Notes: generated by a model not told the origin, from the sequence alone. Shown: positions 52,993 to 62,522, counted from the stretch's first letter. The stretch is 64,000 nt of DNA from Gammaproteobacteria bacterium (GCA_035546635.1 DASZWJ010000034.1:1-64000), one strand, 5' to 3'. Made by a program: numbers and translations.

Positions 52993-55686
52993 ATGGGTAG
53001 TGAAAACAGCCAAATAAAAGCGGGTATTCCAGTTGCTAAAAAAAATGCACAAGCCGAACTTAAAAAACAACCTTCAGCTTCTCTAGATGGAGCAAGTGAT
53101 ATTGATGAAACACCCCCACAGTCAGATACCATAACTTCTCCAACTGTATCATCTTCTCCGCAGCAAGAAGAACTTCAAGAATTAAAAACTAAAAATTTAG
53201 TTTCCAACCCTGAATCAATTAATCCAACGTTGACAATAACAACATCATCTGCAGGGTATGCTCCTAAACCTGTTAATTTGGAAAAATCCACTTCATCTCA
53301 AAAATCAGAAAGTTTTGCTGTGGTTGTGGCAACGCCAAACAAAGAAGAGTTAGCAGCAGAATTGTTGAAAGCAGTAAGAGGATTTCGAGCTCAACTTAAT
53401 AACATTGGCTCTGTTGGTGGTTCTGCAGTAACCCAAGATAGAGATTATATTTTTTTAGGTACCAGACTTGATAATTATGCTGCTAAAAGTAGAGAAGATA
53501 TAAACCAAATACAGGACGCCCTACAGCAAATTAATACAGTCCTCCCAACAGAAATAGAAAAACTTCATAAAAAATATGAAGAACAATCTGCAGTAACTCT
53601 GACAGAATTGAATATAGAATCGCCAACCTCAGCAACTGTGACATTTGCGCCGTCATCTTCTCTTAACACTTCTACTTTGCTATCCGAGAAAGCAAGAGTT
53701 AATAATTTTGCATTTAGAGCTAACACGATGCTTGAAGGGTTATCAACTTCTCACGAAGCAGATAATGAAAACAAGATTATTTCATCTCCAGCGTCTACAA
53801 TTTTTGATAAAAAAGAAGAGTCAAATACATTAGGCGATAGTCAATCAGAAGAAGAACTAGAGGTAAAACTGGAAAGTGAGCCATCATCGGAAAAATCCGA
53901 TGATGATCCATCGCTGACACTGCCGCCAATATCATCGCGTCCTATCTTTCATCATTATCCTGAGTTGATGCCTTCAAAAGTTAGTGGCCCTGACCCTGAC
54001 ATTGATATAGAAATAGAACCGACTAAAGAAATTCCAGATACAGAATCAGTGACGATGCCCTTTTTAGAAAGTCAGCGTATTTCTTCTGCAGGTGGTAGCA
54101 ATGTATATACTGGTAGCGAGCATGACCTTAAACCTCCTGCGCCAGTGTCGACGCCGCCGCTAACTCCGGTGCCGTCACCAACCCTGACACCAAGCTCGCA
54201 GTCGCAGTGGAAAGAATTATACAAGGGATATGTCATTGAACAAGAAGCAAGGTTAATGGGGTTTATAGATGAAGCTCGAGTCAACCAGCGTGATCTGAAC
54301 TCTATACCCAAATATAGTGAATTAAATGCAGAGCTCCAAAAGCTTAAGACGTTTTCGGTTTCAACGAAAGAAGGATTTGAATTTCTACGAAATAGAATAG
54401 ATTCACTGATGAGTGACATGGCTGTCATAGTGGAGCAACAGGCGCATAAAGATAAAGAAAGGACTTTGGGCACTTTAATGGGTAGGTTGCATCGATTGCC
54501 AGAAGAGGTTAATCAAGAACCAACCTTTAGGCTCGAGGATTTAAATACCAAGTTGGACATAATTAATCATCAAGCCGAAGAACTATTAGGTCGGCAAGAA
54601 CAATACCAAATTGCTAAATTTGGTTTGCAACAAAAATACGACATATTGATCGATCATAGATTTGACCCCAGAAAATGTGATGCTGAATTTAGAGCTGATT
54701 TAGAAAAGCTGAATGATAAATATGATGACGTAGCGTATGCTCCAAATCCGCCTGTATTTGGAGCGGAACCGTTGCTACCAGAAAATCCCACCCCGATTCC
54801 CTCGGGATCATCTTCATTTTCGCCTTTGCCTCAGGGGACGCCACCTGCGCTTGGAGGTTCTAATGCCAGCCCATTGCCGCCGGCACCGCCTGGGTTTGGT
54901 TCTACACCAACCTCACCCATGCCACCTTTAGAGCTATCAGGAGGCACTGCTGGAGCTTCACCCCAAGCACCGAGCTTTGCCGTTGCTAAAGTTCCCGTAG
55001 CTTTACGCGATTTACGAGGTGGATTGGTTGATCGTGAACGTATTGATAGCATCGAACAACATTACCGGCATCAAATGCAGCAAATTGCCGCTAGTTCTCC
55101 AGAAAAGCAAGAAAAACGAGACAGAGCGATCAGAGGATATTCAAACATAATTCATGGGCTATTAGTCGGCAGTTTTGGTAAGGGTCAAAGCGATTGGAAC
55201 AAGACGTTGGAACAGGTTGCGGCACGAGAAGATAAATTTAGAAAAGAGGCTTTAAATATTGCTCCAACTCCTGCTCCAGCGCCAAGAGGCTCTAGCCCAA
55301 CCAATTCAACTGCACCAACTCCTAAGGATAATCCTGCAGCGAACTCAACTTCTTCTGGTAGGCGATCATCAACTTATGGCAATTTTCTGGGAGCAATGCA
55401 GGGAGCACAAAATAGACCTAAAGAGGGTAAAAAACGGAAAGAAGGGCTGCAAAAGGAATTCGATCAGCTAAGAGAAGCGTTGATCAATTCAATAGATACC
55501 CTTGAAAAGGATTCGCGGGTATCGGTAGCAGAAGTGGAAAAAGCGCGTCGACATCGCGATCAATCACTGGCCAGTATGGATAAGCAGAAGGAGAAAGGCA
55601 CTCACTTGACTTGGCTGGCAAAAACAACAGGGCATTTAGCAGAGCATGATGATCTCCCTCCTGCTCGTACGCCTAAAAAAAGATAG
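52993..55686 (+). CDS. Large Pro/Ser-rich coiled-coil protein, candidate effector
   Basis: An 897-residue hydrophilic protein with no signal peptide. Residues 1-120 are Ser/Thr/Pro/Gln-rich and disordered. Residues about 120-210 and 410-590 are helical with coiled-coil character (REDINQIQDALQQINTVLPTEIEKLHKKYEEQ, split by loops; QEARLMGFIDEARVNQRDL; ADLEKLNDKYDD). Residues about 595-665 are a proline-rich linker with repeated PLPP/PPAPPGF-like steps. The final 230 residues are basic and helical (EKQEKRDRAIRGYSNIIHG, KEGKKRKEGLQKEFDQLREAL). Alternating disorder, polyproline and coiled coil resembles secreted scaffold effectors. No enzymatic domain seen. Confidence 0.6.
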   Translation: MGSENSQIKAGIPVAKKNAQAELKKQPSASLDGASDIDETPPQSDTITSPTVSSSPQQEELQELKTKNLVSNPESINPTLTITTSSAGYAPKPVNLEKSTSSQKSESFAVVVATPNKEELAAELLKAVRGFRAQLNNIGSVGGSAVTQDRDYIFLGTRLDNYAAKSREDINQIQDALQQINTVLPTEIEKLHKKYEEQSAVTLTELNIESPTSATVTFAPSSSLNTSTLLSEKARVNNFAFRANTMLEGLSTSHEADNENKIISSPASTIFDKKEESNTLGDSQSEEELEVKLESEPSSEKSDDDPSLTLPPISSRPIFHHYPELMPSKVSGPDPDIDIEIEPTKEIPDTESVTMPFLESQRISSAGGSNVYTGSEHDLKPPAPVSTPPLTPVPSPTLTPSSQSQWKELYKGYVIEQEARLMGFIDEARVNQRDLNSIPKYSELNAELQKLKTFSVSTKEGFEFLRNRIDSLMSDMAVIVEQQAHKDKERTLGTLMGRLHRLPEEVNQEPTFRLEDLNTKLDIINHQAEELLGRQEQYQIAKFGLQQKYDILIDHRFDPRKCDAEFRADLEKLNDKYDDVAYAPNPPVFGAEPLLPENPTPIPSGSSSFSPLPQGTPPALGGSNASPLPPAPPGFGSTPTSPMPPLELSGGTAGASPQAPSFAVAKVPVALRDLRGGLVDRERIDSIEQHYRHQMQQIAASSPEKQEKRDRAIRGYSNIIHGLLVGSFGKGQSDWNKTLEQVAAREDKFRKEALNIAPTPAPAPRGSSPTNSTAPTPKDNPAANSTSSGRRSSTYGNFLGAMQGAQNRPKEGKKRKEGLQKEFDQLREALINSIDTLEKDSRVSVAEVEKARRHRDQSLASMDKQKEKGTHLTWLAKTTGHLAEHDDLPPARTPKKR

Positions 55687-55751
55687 TTGTGATAAAAGAC
55701 TGGTACTGCATGAAATAGGGCAATGCAATTGTGATGAATAATTACCAATTT

Positions 55752-56954
55752 TTATAGACAAATTGTATGTGCCAGTTTCTGTCTTTTGGTTAGTAAATAG
55801 TTTCGATTAGAGGCTTGTAAAAAACTAGGCATTGCCTCTTGAGTAACAGCGGTATATCCAAATTCCGCTAGTCCAGAAATTTTTTGCGGGTTGTTGGTTA
55901 ATAAACGAATGGCCGGTATAGACAATTTTCGTAATATGTGTGCCGGGATATAATATTGACGTTGATCTACCGGCAAGCCCAATTGTTGATTGGCTTCGAC
56001 CGTATCCAAGCCGGTTTTTTGCAAGGCATAAGCCTTGATCTTATTCAGTAAACCAATACCCCGTCCTTCTTGATCCAGATAAATTAATAATCCACCTGAT
56101 TCGCTGATTTTTCTCAATGAATAATGCAATTGATCGTAGCAATCGCACTGTGCCGAATGGAAAATGTCGCCTGTGGCGCAGGACGAATGAATGCGTACTA
56201 ATAAAGATTGGGTTGGATCGATGGCGGGTTTAAATAGGGTTATATGCTGGTGAGGGAAATATTTTTCCTGCAAAACCGTTAAGGTAAATTCACCGTAAGG
56301 GTTGAGTAGAATTTCTGTGCTGGCGGTTTCTTTAATTTGATTTTCATGGGTCAAGCGGTATTGAATTAAATCATCAATGGACAGTATCGGTATTTGGTGC
56401 TGTTCTGCGAAGGCTGCAAGTTTTTGACCTCTGGCCATGGTGCCATCAGGATTCATAACTTCGCATAAAACTCCAGCAGGTTTGAAGCCAGCTAGTCGCA
56501 CGATATCAATGGCGCCCTCGGTATGTCCGGCACGTTCTATCACACCGCCGGCTCTAGCTTTTAAAGGGTAAACATGGCCGGGTCTGACAAGGTCGTGGGG
56601 TTGGGATTGTGCGTTCATAAGGGTAGTGATGGTTTTAGCGCGGTCAGCAGCAGAGACACCGGTCGTGATGCCATGGCGTGCGTCAACGGGAATAGTAAAC
56701 GGCGTGCCATGTTGGGTATGGTTATTTTCTGGCGGCACCATCAGCGGCAAATCTAGGCGCTGCAATTGTTCCGGTAGCATGGAAATGCAAATAATTCCGG
56801 TGCCATTTTTTATCATGAAATTGATGGCTTCTGGGGTGATGGTTTCTGCAGGGTAAATTAGATCACCTTCGTTTTCACGGTGTTGGTGATCGGTTAACAG
56901 AATCATTTTGCCTTGTTTTAATGCGGCGATAGCGGTTTGAATTTTGGTTTGCAT
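55752..56954 (-). CDS. ribBA: Bifunctional 3,4-dihydroxy-2-butanone-4-phosphate synthase / GTP cyclohydrolase II
   Basis: A 400-residue fusion making the two precursors of riboflavin. The RibB domain (residues about 5-200) shows DHQHRENEGDLIYPAE, IPVDARHGITTGVSAADR, RPGHVYPLKARAGG and RAGHTEGAIDIVRLAG. The RibA domain (about 205-395) shows the zinc site SSCATGDIFHSAQCDCYD, QEGRGIGLLNKIKAYALQ and DTVEANQQLG. I start at the ATG 56954; the open frame extends to 57065 but the intervening stretch is riboswitch leader. Upstream lies an FMN riboswitch, so expression falls when FMN is plentiful. Confidence 0.95.
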   Translation of the reverse strand: MQTKIQTAIAALKQGKMILLTDHQHRENEGDLIYPAETITPEAINFMIKNGTGIICISMLPEQLQRLDLPLMVPPENNHTQHGTPFTIPVDARHGITTGVSAADRAKTITTLMNAQSQPHDLVRPGHVYPLKARAGGVIERAGHTEGAIDIVRLAGFKPAGVLCEVMNPDGTMARGQKLAAFAEQHQIPILSIDDLIQYRLTHENQIKETASTEILLNPYGEFTLTVLQEKYFPHQHITLFKPAIDPTQSLLVRIHSSCATGDIFHSAQCDCYDQLHYSLRKISESGGLLIYLDQEGRGIGLLNKIKAYALQKTGLDTVEANQQLGLPVDQRQYYIPAHILRKLSIPAIRLLTNNPQKISGLAEFGYTAVTQEAMPSFLQASNRNYLLTKRQKLAHTICL

Positions 56955-57082
56955 ACATGTACCCCGATGAGATGAATCAGGGCGTAAGCAGTCAGCGCGA
57001 CAGTAATTAGCGGTATCATACGCACAGGATATGCGCCGATCGATTAGAGCTAAAAATGTAAGCATTATGCCTTAAGATAAAT

Positions 57083-57219
57083 ATCTTCTTTCATCCGGAC
57101 TTTAACCGTCGGCTTTGGATTTTCACCAAATCTGCTGACCTTTTCAAAGAAAAGCGCTCGCGGGCTTTCATGTAGAATGATTACCGCCGGTGGGGAATTT
57201 CACCCCGCCCTGAAAGATA
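57083..57219 (-). promoter_or_regulatory. FMN riboswitch (RFN element)
   Basis: On the minus strand the conserved RFN blocks appear in order: TCAGGGCGGGGTGAAATTCC, CCACCGGCGGTAAT, AGCCCGCGAGCG, GGTCAGCAGATTTGGTG, AAATCCAAAGCCGACGGTTA and AGTCCGGATGAAAGAAGA. It ends about 129 bases before the ribBA start codon. The downstream leader contains CGCCCTGA (56984 to 56977), complementary to TCAGGGCG at the 5' edge of the aptamer, a possible part of the expression switch. Confidence 0.95.
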
Positions 57220-57284
57220 TGACAGTTAGATTATAGAATGTATGGGAAAAAGTCAAACTACCCATGCTTGAAAATCTGGAGTAA

Positions 57285-57894
57285 CTATCCACCCTCGCTC
57301 CTCTTGCAGTAAAGAATATTAGGTCGTCCTTTGCCTTTATTTATATAATATATCTCTGAATCTCCGCTCCATTTTGCATTTTTGTTGATAGCAATCACGC
57401 AGCCTTTACTAAAGGATGCGGGTGCTTGCGTTATAGGTGCTTTTGGCCATCGAAGTGTATTAATTTGAGAAGCAAGATTAACTTCATAACCAGAAGACTC
57501 AAATTCGTAGGCATATAATGAATCGCCATAGGGTTGAATGTGTTGAATAACCTTATGTGCTATTTGATCCAGCGAAGCAGTGTGCTGATAGAGTCCGCCG
57601 CCGCCTTCACCTCAGCATCAATGCGAGAAGCGCTGAACCGCAGGCTGTTACAATACGAGTCGCAATTAATGTATTTTTTACGCCGAGCCAATGCAAAATG
57701 GGGAGGGTTAACCAGTTGAATAATGGTGGCCTTCGATAATAATTTCCATAATTGGTGGGTTGCCAGTAATGGTGATTGTAAAGCATTTCTATCGAAGCGA
57801 TAGTATATCGACCTTCTTCCTTGAGGTATGGAAGAAAAAACGTGAAAAATGTACTGAGAAAAGCAACCAGTACTATTGCTAACAGGGGTAACAA
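57285..57894 (-). pseudogene. Remnant of a PMT/ArnT-like membrane glycosyltransferase
   Basis: The first 95 codons (57894 to 57607) read as the N-terminus of a PMT/ArnT-type lipid-linked sugar transferase: hydrophobic TM1 (LPLLAIVLVAFLSTFFTFFLPYL), then EEGRYTIASIEMLYNHHYWQ and YYRRPPLFNWLTLPILHWLG, the family's first periplasmic loop. After its stop a second frame is open for about 95 codons to a TAG at 57285-57287 and reads like a soluble C-terminal domain (LDQIAHKVIQHIQPYGDSLY, KGCVIAINKNAKWSGDSEIY). The full protein would be about 500 residues, so roughly the middle 300 codons are gone. An internally deleted, frameshifted pseudogene. Confidence 0.7.
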
Positions 57895-57939
57895 TTTTTT
57901 TGGGGTGGGATAATCATAGAGATTTCCTGCTTTACTTTT

Positions 57940-58010
57940 TTATTTGGACAGGCTTTTTTCGGTATTTGCCAATTACGAATAGTAATTTTCTGCTGTGGAA
58001 AAGCGATACA
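57940..58010 (-). repeat. Decayed duplicate of the mscS-like gene 3' end
   Basis: About 70 bases closely similar to the last codons and stop of the channel gene at 60012-60082 (shared TATTTGG, CAGG, TTTTT, GCCAATTACGAA, AGTAATTT, GGAAAAGCGATA). The frame here encodes IAFPQQKITIRNWQIPKK against IAFPQREITVRNWPIPEK in the intact gene. It is a relic of a local duplication. Confidence 0.75.
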
Positions 58011-58061
58011 AATCCAAGGACTCTCTCCAAGATACCCCATCAAAGCCTATCTGTACAGCTT

Positions 58062-58108
58062 TCTATCACTTTATAAATTTGAAAGATATCCACTAGACAA
58101 ATTTATCT
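58062..58108 (+). repeat. Duplicated upstream segment R, left copy
   Basis: TCTATCACTTTATAAATTTG...CCACTAGACAAATTTATCT. A near-identical segment is at 59930-59976. It directly precedes the ATPase gene and probably carries part of its promoter region. Confidence 0.75.
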
Positions 58109-58145
58109 ATTGACTATACTATTATATAGTCCAATAGGAAAATCT

Positions 58146-59447
58146 ATGCTAACTAACCTATACCCAATACATAACCGATTCGTCACCAGCTTTAAAGATT
58201 ACCTTGAGGCTGATCCTCATTTGCTAGCCTTATCTCAGCTTAAATATCAACATCATTTTAACTGGTGGAAATCTCTCTCTTTCACTCCAGGAATCTATAT
58301 ACTAACAGGTGGACGTCAGATAGGAAAATCCACGTCTTGTAAGTTGCTTATTAAGCATGTATTAGAGGAGAAATTATTTTCTCCGCAGGGGATATTTTAT
58401 TTACCCTGTGATGAAATATATGATGCTAAACAGTTGGGAGAAACGCTTCGATTCATTTTGGCAAATTTCATACCCCATGAACGATTTCTATTGATAATTG
58501 ATGAGGTAACTTATGTCAAGGATTGGGATCGCGTGATAAAAGCCTTAGCGGATGAAGGTCATTTTCAGCAAGGATTATGTTTATTGACAGGTTCTGATAC
58601 GCTTATTCTCAAAGAAGCTGCCATGCGTTTTCCTGGTCGAAGAGGAAAAGCAAAGCAAACTGATTTTCATTTATATCCGCTTACCTTTGCCGAATATGTA
58701 CACTTAGTCGCTAAGGATGCTAATCCTAGCACAAAAAAACTGGATCAATTGTTTGAGCAATATTTGCAGTGTGGTGGCTATCTACGGGCTATTAACGACT
58801 TGGGTGAAACAGGTGTTATTTCTCAGGCAACTTTCATGACCTATGAACAATGGATTCGTGGAGATTTTTTAAAGCGCGGTAAAAATGAGGATACACTATT
58901 AGCCCTGTTGCGAGCGTTATTAGAGATCGGTGTTTCTCAAGCCTCTTACTCGACAGTAACCCAAAAAATGGGAGTAGTGACTAAAGAAACCTGCATGGAT
59001 TACTGTCGTCTATTGCAAAGGATGGATATATTATTTGATCTTCAGGCTTTTGATCAAAACACTCGCCAAGGCTTTTCCAAGAAAGCCAGGAAATTTCATT
59101 TTTTAGATCCTTTCATTTATAGAACTTGTTTGAATTGGCTGCAACGTGAGATTAACCCAAAGCCTGAAGTAAAGGAAAGTACATTAGTCGAAGCATGCGT
59201 AGCTAGCCACTGTTATAGAATGGCCAAAACTTTTTATTGGAAGGCTGAAGGCGAGGTCGATGTTATTTGGCTGAAAAGTCAAAAAATTCAAGCAATCGAA
59301 GTGAAGTGGTCTGAGCAATTGCGTCCAATTGATTTGAAGATATTAAAGCAATTTAAAAATAGTTTGATTCTTACTAAAATGGCTTATTCAGGCGTTGTTA
59401 AAGAGATCAAAAGTCTACCGGTTTATGAATTTTTAAAATCCATATAA
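58146..59447 (+). CDS. AAA-family ATPase with DUF4143 C-terminal domain
   Basis: A 433-residue ATPase of the AAA_14/DUF4143 type. Walker A is TGGRQIGKST (residues about 50-60), Walker B is FLLIIDEVTYVKDW, and sensor-like LLTGSD follows. The C-terminal domain contains HFLDPFIYRTCLNW, ESTLVEACVASHCYRMAK, then WKAEGEVDVIWLKSQKIQAIEVKW, a restriction-endonuclease-like pattern (E-V-D-x9-E-x-K). The ATG at 58146 follows TAGGAAAA; the frame opens at 58110. The family is common, mobile and of unknown function, perhaps in defence or toxin-antitoxin-like roles. A degraded second copy lies downstream at 59930-60019. Confidence 0.85.
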   Translation: MLTNLYPIHNRFVTSFKDYLEADPHLLALSQLKYQHHFNWWKSLSFTPGIYILTGGRQIGKSTSCKLLIKHVLEEKLFSPQGIFYLPCDEIYDAKQLGETLRFILANFIPHERFLLIIDEVTYVKDWDRVIKALADEGHFQQGLCLLTGSDTLILKEAAMRFPGRRGKAKQTDFHLYPLTFAEYVHLVAKDANPSTKKLDQLFEQYLQCGGYLRAINDLGETGVISQATFMTYEQWIRGDFLKRGKNEDTLLALLRALLEIGVSQASYSTVTQKMGVVTKETCMDYCRLLQRMDILFDLQAFDQNTRQGFSKKARKFHFLDPFIYRTCLNWLQREINPKPEVKESTLVEACVASHCYRMAKTFYWKAEGEVDVIWLKSQKIQAIEVKWSEQLRPIDLKILKQFKNSLILTKMAYSGVVKEIKSLPVYEFLKSI

Positions 59448-59511
59448 TGGGCTATTCTCCAGTTTTATTTAGGAGGTGAGTATTACATGAAAACAATTAT
59501 AAGGAATATCA

Positions 59512-59777
59512 ATGAAAAGATTTCATATATTCATTGCAGTTTTTGACGTATCTCAATCTATAGAAGATTATACGAAACGATTGGGTTGTGCTCCTGAAAT
59601 TTCTGTCCCTAATGAATTTGCTTTGTGGAAGACTGACATTCTGAATTTTTCGAAGATTCGAAGGTAACCGTATTTTCGGAGGAGAAAGATGTAAATGGAT
59701 TAACATGGGAAAGTTTTAACGAAAAAAATCAACTAGATGAAATTCATGAGACATGGTCGGATTTAGTTTTAATTTAA
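59512..59777 (+). pseudogene. Frameshifted VOC (glyoxalase-like) gene remnant
   Basis: From the ATG at 59512 (site AAGGAATA) the frame reads MKRFHIFIAVFDVSQSIEDY, then TKRLGCAPEISVP, NEFALWKTDILNFS, resembling the N-terminal half of vicinal-oxygen-chelate proteins. It stops at 59666-59668, but a shift near 59650 opens a frame continuing VTVFSEEKDVNGLTWESF to the TAA at 59775-59777. One small indel therefore splits the gene. The downstream stretch to 59930 shows only another short relic. Confidence 0.6.
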
Positions 59778-59929
59778 TCTTGCAAATTACTTTAGAAATA
59801 ACAGATGGCCTGGGTACATTGGCTTAAAAAAAGCTGGAATTATTGGATCAAAAGGCCATGCGCGCAGCACTACGTGGTTTCTTAAGAATGAATAAACTTG
59901 TTTGCGGCGGTTTGCGGCTAGTCCGGTCC

Positions 59930-60019
59930 TCTATCACTTAATAAATTTGGCAGATAGCCACTAGACAAATTTGTCTAGTGCTATTTAGAAAGGCTGAAAG
60001 CGAGGTCAATGTTATTTGG
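59930..60019 (+). repeat. Degraded second copy: segment R plus ATPase tail joined to mscS
   Basis: 59930-59976 repeats segment R (see 58062). It is followed at 59988-60019 by AAGGCTGAAAGCGAGGTCAA and TGTTATTTGG, matching the intact ATPase gene at about 59242-59271 with two mismatches in 30. The ATPase tail runs into the channel gene's stop at the shared string TTATTTGG. The whole central part of the ATPase gene is missing. Confidence 0.75.
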
Positions 60020-62378
60020 GCAGGTCTTTTTCTGGTATTGGCCAATTACGAACAGTAATTTCTCGCTGCGGAAAAGCGATATCTATATTGTGCTCACGGA
60101 AGGCTTTATCAATGGCGAAATTAATATCGGTAATGATGGTACCACGGTTATTCACATCGGTAATCATACACCATAATTGAAACTCAAGGCTATTATCGCC
60201 AAACTTCGTAAAATAGACAGAAGGTTCATGATCTTTTATATAGTTAATGACACTGGGATGAGCGTTGGCAATTTCCAGCAACAGTTTTTTGACTAATTCG
60301 AGATCGCTGCCATAAGCCACACCGACGGAAATAATAATTTTATAATTGGTATCATACAACATATAGTTGGTCACTTGCTTGGACGTTAAATCTGAGTTGG
60401 GGATGATGACGTCAGCACGTTGTAATGTGACAATTTGTGTTGAGCGGATACTGATGCGGCGTACATAGCCTTCAGTGTCGCCGACTATAATGCGATCTCC
60501 TGGTTTAATCGGCCGTTCTATGAGTAGTATTAAACCGGAGACAAAGTTGTTAACAATATTCTGCAGACCAAAACCGATACCGACAGATAATGCGCCGGCA
60601 ATAATGGCTAAACCGGAAAAATTAACACCAGCAATTAACAAACTGATTAACAAGGCGATGGCGATACCGATATAGCCGACAATTGAGGCTAAAGATTCGC
60701 GATTGCCCTGGGCTACTGGGGCCCCGCGTCTTGCGACATAATTGCGCAAGACGCGGGTGGTGAGTGATAACAGGATAAATAACAGGGCGGCGAAAAAAAT
60801 GCGTGAGGGGATAATGTTAATATTGGCAATTTGAAATCCTTGCAGGAAGGTGCTGATTAAAAGTTGCAGGTTAGTTTGTGCCAATCCCCAGGCTTTAAGT
60901 AGCGAAACAAAAAATCCCAGCCAGATCAACACGAATAACAAGGCGCGAAACCACAACAATTCCGGTAAAGGATCATAGGATCTTAAGCCCAAGAGGCGTT
61001 TGAATTTAGGAATCCAGCCACCTTCTTGTCCTTCAGTGTCAGAGAAGGTTACAAAAACTAATTTTTGAATGGTTTTGGCAATGAAGGCGCTGAACACGGT
61101 GATTGAAATACCAAACAGCAGCCAGGCGGCCAGAATATGAAATCCCATCCATTCGGCTACTAGAATCACTACTAGTAAAAAGCTTAAGAAAATGCTGATA
61201 AGCGAGCGTAATATTTGAAAGTGATAAAGCATTTTTGGCAGTTTTTTTACCAGCCAAATAATAGCAATCAGATTGATCGTGACCAAGGAAATAAACACGG
61301 TTTGTGCCAAATCTCCTAGATGGTCAGGCACAGATTGTGGATGAAATACTAGATAACTGAGATAGGCTAAAATGCAAAGCGCACCCAACATTTTTAAACG
61401 TCGCACCAGTGATTTGGCTAAAGCATCAGGTAGGGTGCTGAAACCTTTTGCAGGCTTAGGTGGGTAAAAGAAAAAACGAATGACCATGAGGAATAATAAA
61501 TACGCCAAGATGGCATAACTCAGGCAAGCCAAATAAGAGGGTTCTTTGAGAGAAGGCGTGATAATAGTAATAAATAAAGCAAATAAGCTAATAGGTAGAA
61601 AATAGATAATATATTTTTGTATGATGCAAAGTAAGGCTTGTTTCAGTTGAGCATAAAATCCAGTATTTGTTTTGGCGCCAATTAGGTGTTTAAGTACGTT
61701 TCTGATGCGAATACTGGCAATAATTCCCACTAGGAATAGACAGGCTAAAACGATGAGTTGTGTTTTGTTAAATAGGTAAAAACCACTTTGGTCTAGAAAT
61801 AATGATAGATTGAAATTATGATAAAACTCCTCAAGATCGGTAGGAATTTCGGTTAAGTTGGCTAAGACAGTGGTTTCTTGATAAAGCAACTCGGTTTTCA
61901 CATGGGTTCTTAAATTGCCTGCCAACAGGGTTATGGTATCGTCGGAACGTAATAGAAATAACCGGCAATCGGATAATTGATTGGTTAGCTGATCTTTTTT
62001 GCCGTAAAGAAATTTTTGTTCTGAAGTTAAGGGAAGTTTTTTGGTTTCTCCTGGGTTGGGTGCTGGTGTGATGGCGGTTAAACGTTTATCGAGGTCGCTA
62101 AGTTCAGTGGTGTTGTAATCGACGCATTTTTTAGCTTGTATCTGCAGTTTGGTTAACTGTACTAAGGCATTTCTCAGCTCAGAGATGGTGGCGGTAGTGA
62201 TAAAGTGGGGGCTGTATTTGTTTAAGGTTTTATTGGCGGCGGTGGGTTCAAACTCATGGCTTAAATCAAAATTATGCGCAGCGTCGAGGTTATGTACTAA
62301 AGTGGTGATATCCGCTGCAGCAGAAAGGCTGGTTAAAATGGATAATGCGGATAGTAGGAGCAGCAAACGTCGGAACAT
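60012..62378 (-). CDS. MscS-family mechanosensitive channel (large, KefA/MscM-like)
   Basis: A 788-residue channel. Residues 1-22 are a signal peptide (LLLLLSALSILTSLSAAAD). A periplasmic domain of about 190 residues follows, then about 10 membrane helices. The MscS core is near residues 570-690: the pore helix SLLIAGVNFSGLAIIAGALSVG, split here by GIGFGLQNIVNNFVSGLILL, and the beta domain ERPIKPGDRIIVGDTEGYV with ADVIIPNSDLTSKQVTNYM. It opens under hypo-osmotic shock and releases solutes. Its last bases overlap relics of a duplicated ATPase gene. Single-gene unit. Confidence 0.9.
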   Translation of the reverse strand: MFRRLLLLLSALSILTSLSAAADITTLVHNLDAAHNFDLSHEFEPTAANKTLNKYSPHFITTATISELRNALVQLTKLQIQAKKCVDYNTTELSDLDKRLTAITPAPNPGETKKLPLTSEQKFLYGKKDQLTNQLSDCRLFLLRSDDTITLLAGNLRTHVKTELLYQETTVLANLTEIPTDLEEFYHNFNLSLFLDQSGFYLFNKTQLIVLACLFLVGIIASIRIRNVLKHLIGAKTNTGFYAQLKQALLCIIQKYIIYFLPISLFALFITIITPSLKEPSYLACLSYAILAYLLFLMVIRFFFYPPKPAKGFSTLPDALAKSLVRRLKMLGALCILAYLSYLVFHPQSVPDHLGDLAQTVFISLVTINLIAIIWLVKKLPKMLYHFQILRSLISIFLSFLLVVILVAEWMGFHILAAWLLFGISITVFSAFIAKTIQKLVFVTFSDTEGQEGGWIPKFKRLLGLRSYDPLPELLWFRALLFVLIWLGFFVSLLKAWGLAQTNLQLLISTFLQGFQIANINIIPSRIFFAALLFILLSLTTRVLRNYVARRGAPVAQGNRESLASIVGYIGIAIALLISLLIAGVNFSGLAIIAGALSVGIGFGLQNIVNNFVSGLILLIERPIKPGDRIIVGDTEGYVRRISIRSTQIVTLQRADVIIPNSDLTSKQVTNYMLYDTNYKIIISVGVAYGSDLELVKKLLLEIANAHPSVINYIKDHEPSVYFTKFGDNSLEFQLWCMITDVNNRGTIITDINFAIDKAFREHNIDIAFPQREITVRNWPIPEKDLPK

Positions 62379-62410
62379 TATGGGTATCTCTAGGGCAATT
62401 CGGAATTGTT

Positions 62411-62436
62411 CTCCCCCATTTTCAAAAAGGGGTGAG
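62411..62436. repeat. CTCCCCCATTTTCAAAAAGGGGTGAG palindromic repeat, copy 4
   Basis: A member of the short palindrome family, located between the divergent channel and ccmA genes, a position where it might also affect their promoters. Confidence 0.65.
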
Positions 62437-62522
62437 CAGTCAGCATAGGACGGATTGTCAGTTCAAAGGCGGCTAGTGTATGATGAAATTTTACAGTATA
62501 GACATTATCTATAGGTTTCTTT

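Noticed and set aside
56955-57065. N-terminal extension of RibBA
   Set aside because: The in-frame codons fall in the leader between the FMN riboswitch and the true start at 56954 and lack homology.
59487-59546. 19-codon ORF with a strong AGGAGG site after the ATPase gene
   Set aside because: Too short to support as a gene; it overlaps the start of the glyoxalase-like remnant and may only be a decayed leader.
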